Origin: Ignavibacteriota bacterium
GTDB taxonomy: Bacteria > Bacteroidota > Ignavibacteria > Tepidaquicellales > Tepidaquicellaceae
Reading direction: 5' to 3'
Assembly (NCBI GenBank): GCA_003158365.1
Contig: PMIW01000054.1
Location: 1 to 45,851 of the forward strand
Length of the DNA stretch: 45,851 bases
Made by a program: the position numbers and the translations under genes. Positions 43,011 through 45,851 of the stretch are shown piece by piece. The notes beneath the pieces are model-generated. The model had not been told where the DNA came from and did not search any database. It saw only the letters and a list, made by a program, of their open reading frames with translations. Each line of letters opens with the position of its first letter. Positions within the stretch are counted from its first letter, which is position 1.

Positions 43011-43682
43011 ATGAAAGCAATGATACTTGCGGCGGGTTTCGGAACGCGCCTGAAACCACTTACGGATAATTTACCAAAGGCACTCGTGCCTTTCCAAAAC
43101 GAACCTATGGTAAATTATCAAATAAAAAAACTTAAAGAATTCGGATTCACCGAAATCATTATCAACGCACACCATTTCGCAAATCAAATCATTGACTACT
43201 TCAATCAAAACTCTTTCGGAATAAAAATAAACGTAATCGAAGAAGAAATAATTCTCGGCACGGGTGGAGGAATCCTTAATGCAAAAAAATATCTTGAAAA
43301 AGAAGATTTCTTCCTCGCAATAAACGTGGATGTCTTTACCGTTTTTGATTTTTCCAAAATAATAATTTTTCATAAATCTAAAACTCCACTTGCATCTGTC
43401 GCCGTGCAAAAAAGGAAAACAAAAAGGTATCTTGAATTCGACGACAATATGAAACTACTCCGCCGCCAAAATGAGCAATCTCAAAAAGAAAATCTTTACG
43501 CATTTAACGGAGTACATATAATATCAAATAAAATATTCACTGAAAGAAAAATTGAATATCTTGATATCTTCGATTTATATTTTGAAATGATGAAAACCGG
43601 TGAAGAAGTTTTCGGCTTCGATGTCGAAACCAGCGAATTCAGGGATTTGGGAAAAATTGAAGCGCTGAATTTTTTAAAATAA
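43011..43682 (+). CDS. Sugar-1-phosphate nucleotidyltransferase (MurU/ManC-like)
   Basis: The start is taken at the ATG at 43011 (223 residues), two codons inside an alternative TTG. The N-terminus MILAAGFGTRLKPLTDNLPK is the nucleotide-binding signature of NTP transferases. It continues with ALVPF and ILGTGGGIL, has the metal Asp in INVDVF, and ends EFRDLGKIEAL. Short proteins of this kind include MurNAc-1-P uridylyltransferase (MurU) and mannose-1-P guanylyltransferases. Without neighbours in a sugar pathway the substrate cannot be fixed. Confidence 0.9.
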   Translation: MKAMILAAGFGTRLKPLTDNLPKALVPFQNEPMVNYQIKKLKEFGFTEIIINAHHFANQIIDYFNQNSFGIKINVIEEEIILGTGGGILNAKKYLEKEDFFLAINVDVFTVFDFSKIIIFHKSKTPLASVAVQKRKTKRYLEFDDNMKLLRRQNEQSQKENLYAFNGVHIISNKIFTERKIEYLDIFDLYFEMMKTGEEVFGFDVETSEFRDLGKIEALNFLK

Positions 43683-43764
43683 AATATTGTTTTATTAATC
43701 ATACTGGAAATTAACATCAAAAAAATTCAGGTATTTTTTCTTGAAAATTATCAGGAAACAGAAT

Positions 43765-44643
43765 ATGAAATTTTTTAATATTTTATTGTTCTGCATTTTC
43801 CTCATTACAATTTCAATAAATGCACAAATAGATACAACTGCTGTAAATGGCTGGAGACCAAATGGAATAGACAGCGCCATTACATATTTTCACTCACAGT
43901 TTACAACAGACCATAATCACGGAAATTTCGCTCAGGAATTCGATTTATCGGGGTTTAACAACGGATACTTGGAGATTGAAAAGACAATTCCACCGGTATT
44001 CCGTTCTCCAAATGCATTAAATTTATTTATAGATACAAAACTTATAGAACTATCACCTGTTTCTTCTCAGACTGCATCAGTTTCAAATCTTTATATTGCC
44101 AATTATAACAATCACTGGTCTGAATGTCCAGGATGGAATGCAACTACTTCCGCTTTAAATATCTGGTGGACTTACATTACAGGTGAAGATACTGGATTCA
44201 CTCAGCAAATAAATAAACTAAAGATAAGATTTTATTTAAAGTATACACCGGGTGGACTGGCTATTAAATCGAAAATCATTTTAGACTGGTATACCACTTG
44301 GAATATCCAAGGATACCATGAATCTATGATTGATGATTTTGAGTTGGTAACAAAAATCTCTGAAGAAAATGAGAATGTTAAAGATTTTCAACTGAGTCAG
44401 AATTACCCAAACCCATTCAATCCAAAAACAGTGATAGAGTTTTATCTTCCTAAAAAAAGTTTTACGAAATTAACTGTATATGATTTGCTCGGAAGGGAAA
44501 TTGAAGTTATTGTAAATAATGAGTTGCAGTCAGGAAATTATAAAGTAAATTTTGACGGAAGTAAATTATCAAACGGAATGTATTTTTACAAATTACAAGC
44601 GGCAGATTATGTACAGGTAAAAAAAATGGTTCTTATTAAATAA
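43765..44643 (+). CDS. Exported hypothetical protein with T9SS sorting domain
   Basis: The start is placed at the ATG at 43765, which has AGGAAA upstream and begins a signal peptide (MKFFNILLFCIFLITISINAQ). The frame also opens at a TTG at 43741. Residues about 22-205 are a beta-rich domain of about 180 residues that I do not recognise, with many Asn, Trp and Tyr (NHWSECPGW, NIWWTYITG), suggesting a ligand-binding sandwich. The last 85 residues are a type A T9SS domain (NYPNPFNPKT, VYDLLGREI, KKMVLIK). It converges on the NifU-like gene with four bases between stops. Confidence 0.8.
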   Translation: MKFFNILLFCIFLITISINAQIDTTAVNGWRPNGIDSAITYFHSQFTTDHNHGNFAQEFDLSGFNNGYLEIEKTIPPVFRSPNALNLFIDTKLIELSPVSSQTASVSNLYIANYNNHWSECPGWNATTSALNIWWTYITGEDTGFTQQINKLKIRFYLKYTPGGLAIKSKIILDWYTTWNIQGYHESMIDDFELVTKISEENENVKDFQLSQNYPNPFNPKTVIEFYLPKKSFTKLTVYDLLGREIEVIVNNELQSGNYKVNFDGSKLSNGMYFYKLQAADYVQVKKMVLIK

Positions 44644-44647
44644 TGCC

Positions 44648-44884
44648 CTAAATCACATTCTCCAGCCTTATTATCTCCGGTACTTCTTTCATAATCTTGC
44701 GCTCTATTCCGGCGCGGAGTGTCATTACATTTAATGGGCAGGCATAGCAGGCACCGAGCAATTTTACCTTTACGATATTATCATCGGTAACTTCGACAAG
44801 CTGGACATCTCCCCCGTCAACCATCAGGTAAGGTCTGATGTTCTTTAAAATTTCCTCGACTTTTTCAAATAATTCCCGGTTCAT
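44648..44884 (-). CDS. NifU C-terminal-domain (Nfu-like) Fe-S cluster protein
   Basis: The start is set at the ATG at 44884 (78 residues), since the extra 14 residues of the longer frame are not conserved in type. The sequence NIRPYLMVDGGDVQLVEV is followed by LLGACYACPLNVMTLRAGIE, with the CxxC pair that holds a 4Fe-4S cluster between two subunits. Small stand-alone Nfu proteins carry clusters to target enzymes. Candidates here include NadA and MtaB, both Fe-S enzymes close by, but that is only proximity. Confidence 0.92.
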   Translation of the reverse strand: MNRELFEKVEEILKNIRPYLMVDGGDVQLVEVTDDNIVKVKLLGACYACPLNVMTLRAGIERKIMKEVPEIIRLENVI

Positions 44885-45047
44885 ATAATGTTCAAAAATA
44901 ACAAAATTGTTCTTAATAATAAACAATATTCGTAAAAAAAACCGCTAAATTTAAAGAATTTTAAATATTTTTATATTGTTGAAGTAAGAGGGTGGTAATA
45001 TTTATTTTTCCATTAATTTAAGTTTTGAAATTTCCTAAATTAACCCA

Positions 45048-45851
45048 ATGCAAAAGACGGTCTCATTACATACGCTTGGATGCAAATTGAATTACAGCGA
45101 AACATCGGGCATTGCGAAACAGTTTCAAAAGAGTGGAATCACTTTAAAGGAATACGGAGAGAAAACAGATATTTTTGTTCTTAATACGTGCAGTGTTACA
45201 AATAATGCCGATAAAGAGTGCAAGCAGATTATTAGAAGTGTAATCCGTAATAATCCCGAAACTTATGTCATAATAACAGGCTGTTATGCCCAGCTTCAGC
45301 CGGGTGAAATAGCCTCAATCGATGGCGTGGATTTAATTCTCGGCACGAATGAGAAATTCAAACTGTTCGATTACATAGAAAATTTCGACAGTGAGAATTT
45401 ATCGTGTTTCGGGAAAAAACATCACGCAGATGTTTTCGTGTCCCCGCTCGACGGCTCGGATTATATCGGTGAGGCATATTCTTCTGATGTGGATTCAAGA
45501 ACCCGCGCATTCCTGAAAATTCAGGACGGTTGCGACTATAACTGCGTATTCTGCACAATACCGCTCGCACGGGGGAAATCACGCAGTCTCGCAATTGAAA
45601 AAGTTATCGAGAATGCACAAAAAATTATAGATTCTGGTTATAAAGAAATTATATTAACCGGTGTTAACACAGGTGATTATGGATTTACAGACGGCGAAAA
45701 GAATTATGAATTTCTGGATGTTCTTTATAAATTAGATAAGCTCGATATTAAGAGAATAAGGATTAGCTCCATTGAGCCGAATTTACTGACAGACGACATC
45801 ATTGACCTTGTAAATTCTTCTTCAAAATTCTGCAATCATTTTCATATTCCA
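45048..45851 (+). CDS. mtaB: tRNA ms2t6A37 methylthiotransferase MtaB (partial, runs off the window)
   Basis: The frame from the ATG at 45048 is open to the window edge (268 codons, 3' end missing). The N-terminal UPF0004 domain has three Fe-S cysteines: Cys12 in LGCKLNYSE, Cys48 in LNTCSVT and Cys79 in TGCYAQ. The radical SAM cluster motif is CDYNCVFC (Cys162, 166, 169), followed by IPLARGKSRS and LTGVNTGDYG. LGCKLN and GVNTGDYG favour MtaB over MiaB and RimO. It adds a methylthio group to t6A at position 37 of tRNAs reading ANN codons. The C-terminal TRAM domain would lie beyond the window. Confidence 0.93.
   Translation, partial: MQKTVSLHTLGCKLNYSETSGIAKQFQKSGITLKEYGEKTDIFVLNTCSVTNNADKECKQIIRSVIRNNPETYVIITGCYAQLQPGEIASIDGVDLILGTNEKFKLFDYIENFDSENLSCFGKKHHADVFVSPLDGSDYIGEAYSSDVDSRTRAFLKIQDGCDYNCVFCTIPLARGKSRSLAIEKVIENAQKIIDSGYKEIILTGVNTGDYGFTDGEKNYEFLDVLYKLDKLDIKRIRISSIEPNLLTDDIIDLVNSSSKFCNHFHIP

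Noticed and set aside
45358..45594. 78-residue minus-strand open frame
   Set aside because: It is opposite the MtaB radical SAM region.

Overview
The window is about 46 kb of low-GC bacterial DNA. It most likely comes from the Ignavibacteria side of the Bacteroidota/Chlorobiota group. The evidence is the repeated C-terminal type IX secretion (T9SS type A) sorting domain with the motif NYPNPFNPxT, a [VI][YF]D[IVL]LGxE/R core and a final KKMxLIK. Two candidate promoters of the Bacteroidetes form (TTG, about 20 bases, TAnnTTTG) fit this, as does the scarcity of strong Shine-Dalgarno sites. The placement is inferred from these signals, not from a search.

Bases 1-31,000 are dominated by exported proteins, mostly on the minus strand. 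They include a papain-like C1 peptidase (1794), a DUF1028 protein, a BNR-propeller protein, a subtilisin-like S8 peptidase overlapping a lipoprotein M1 aminopeptidase (6585-12642), a LppM-like lipoprotein, a YtcJ-type amidohydrolase, two tandem M14 carboxypeptidases (15117-20022), a cohesin-like/dockerin-like gene pair (20179-23081), and three more M1 aminopeptidases with sorting domains (23807-30068). Together they form an extracellular protein-degradation locus: endopeptidases cut, then carboxy- and aminopeptidases trim. A broken T9SS cargo gene lies at 23288-23528, so this gene family has been expanding and decaying here.

Bases 28,089-32,362 read as one minus-strand operon: an acidic hypothetical protein, a redoxin, phosphoglycerate mutase, a HAD hydrolase and an M1 peptidase. 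The M1 signal peptide seems to start at a non-standard ATT codon. Next come cdsA with a CPBP membrane protease, then divergently a site-2 protease with an MFS transporter.

Bases 36,500-45,851 are housekeeping: arfB-pgeF (pgeF has an apparent one-base frameshift at its 5' end), a PD40 propeller protein, metF, a NIF3 fragment joined to a zinc-ribbon coiled-coil gene, the RNase P RNA gene, nadA, a sugar nucleotidyltransferase, one more T9SS cargo protein, a NifU-like protein and the start of mtaB.

The most useful anomalies are the pgeF frameshift, the M1 ATT start, the metal-site-free NIF3 fragment, the T9SS pseudogene, the possible cohesin/dockerin pair, and an M14 gene flanked by two copies of one hairpin. 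I saw no CRISPR array, tRNA, rRNA or insertion sequence.
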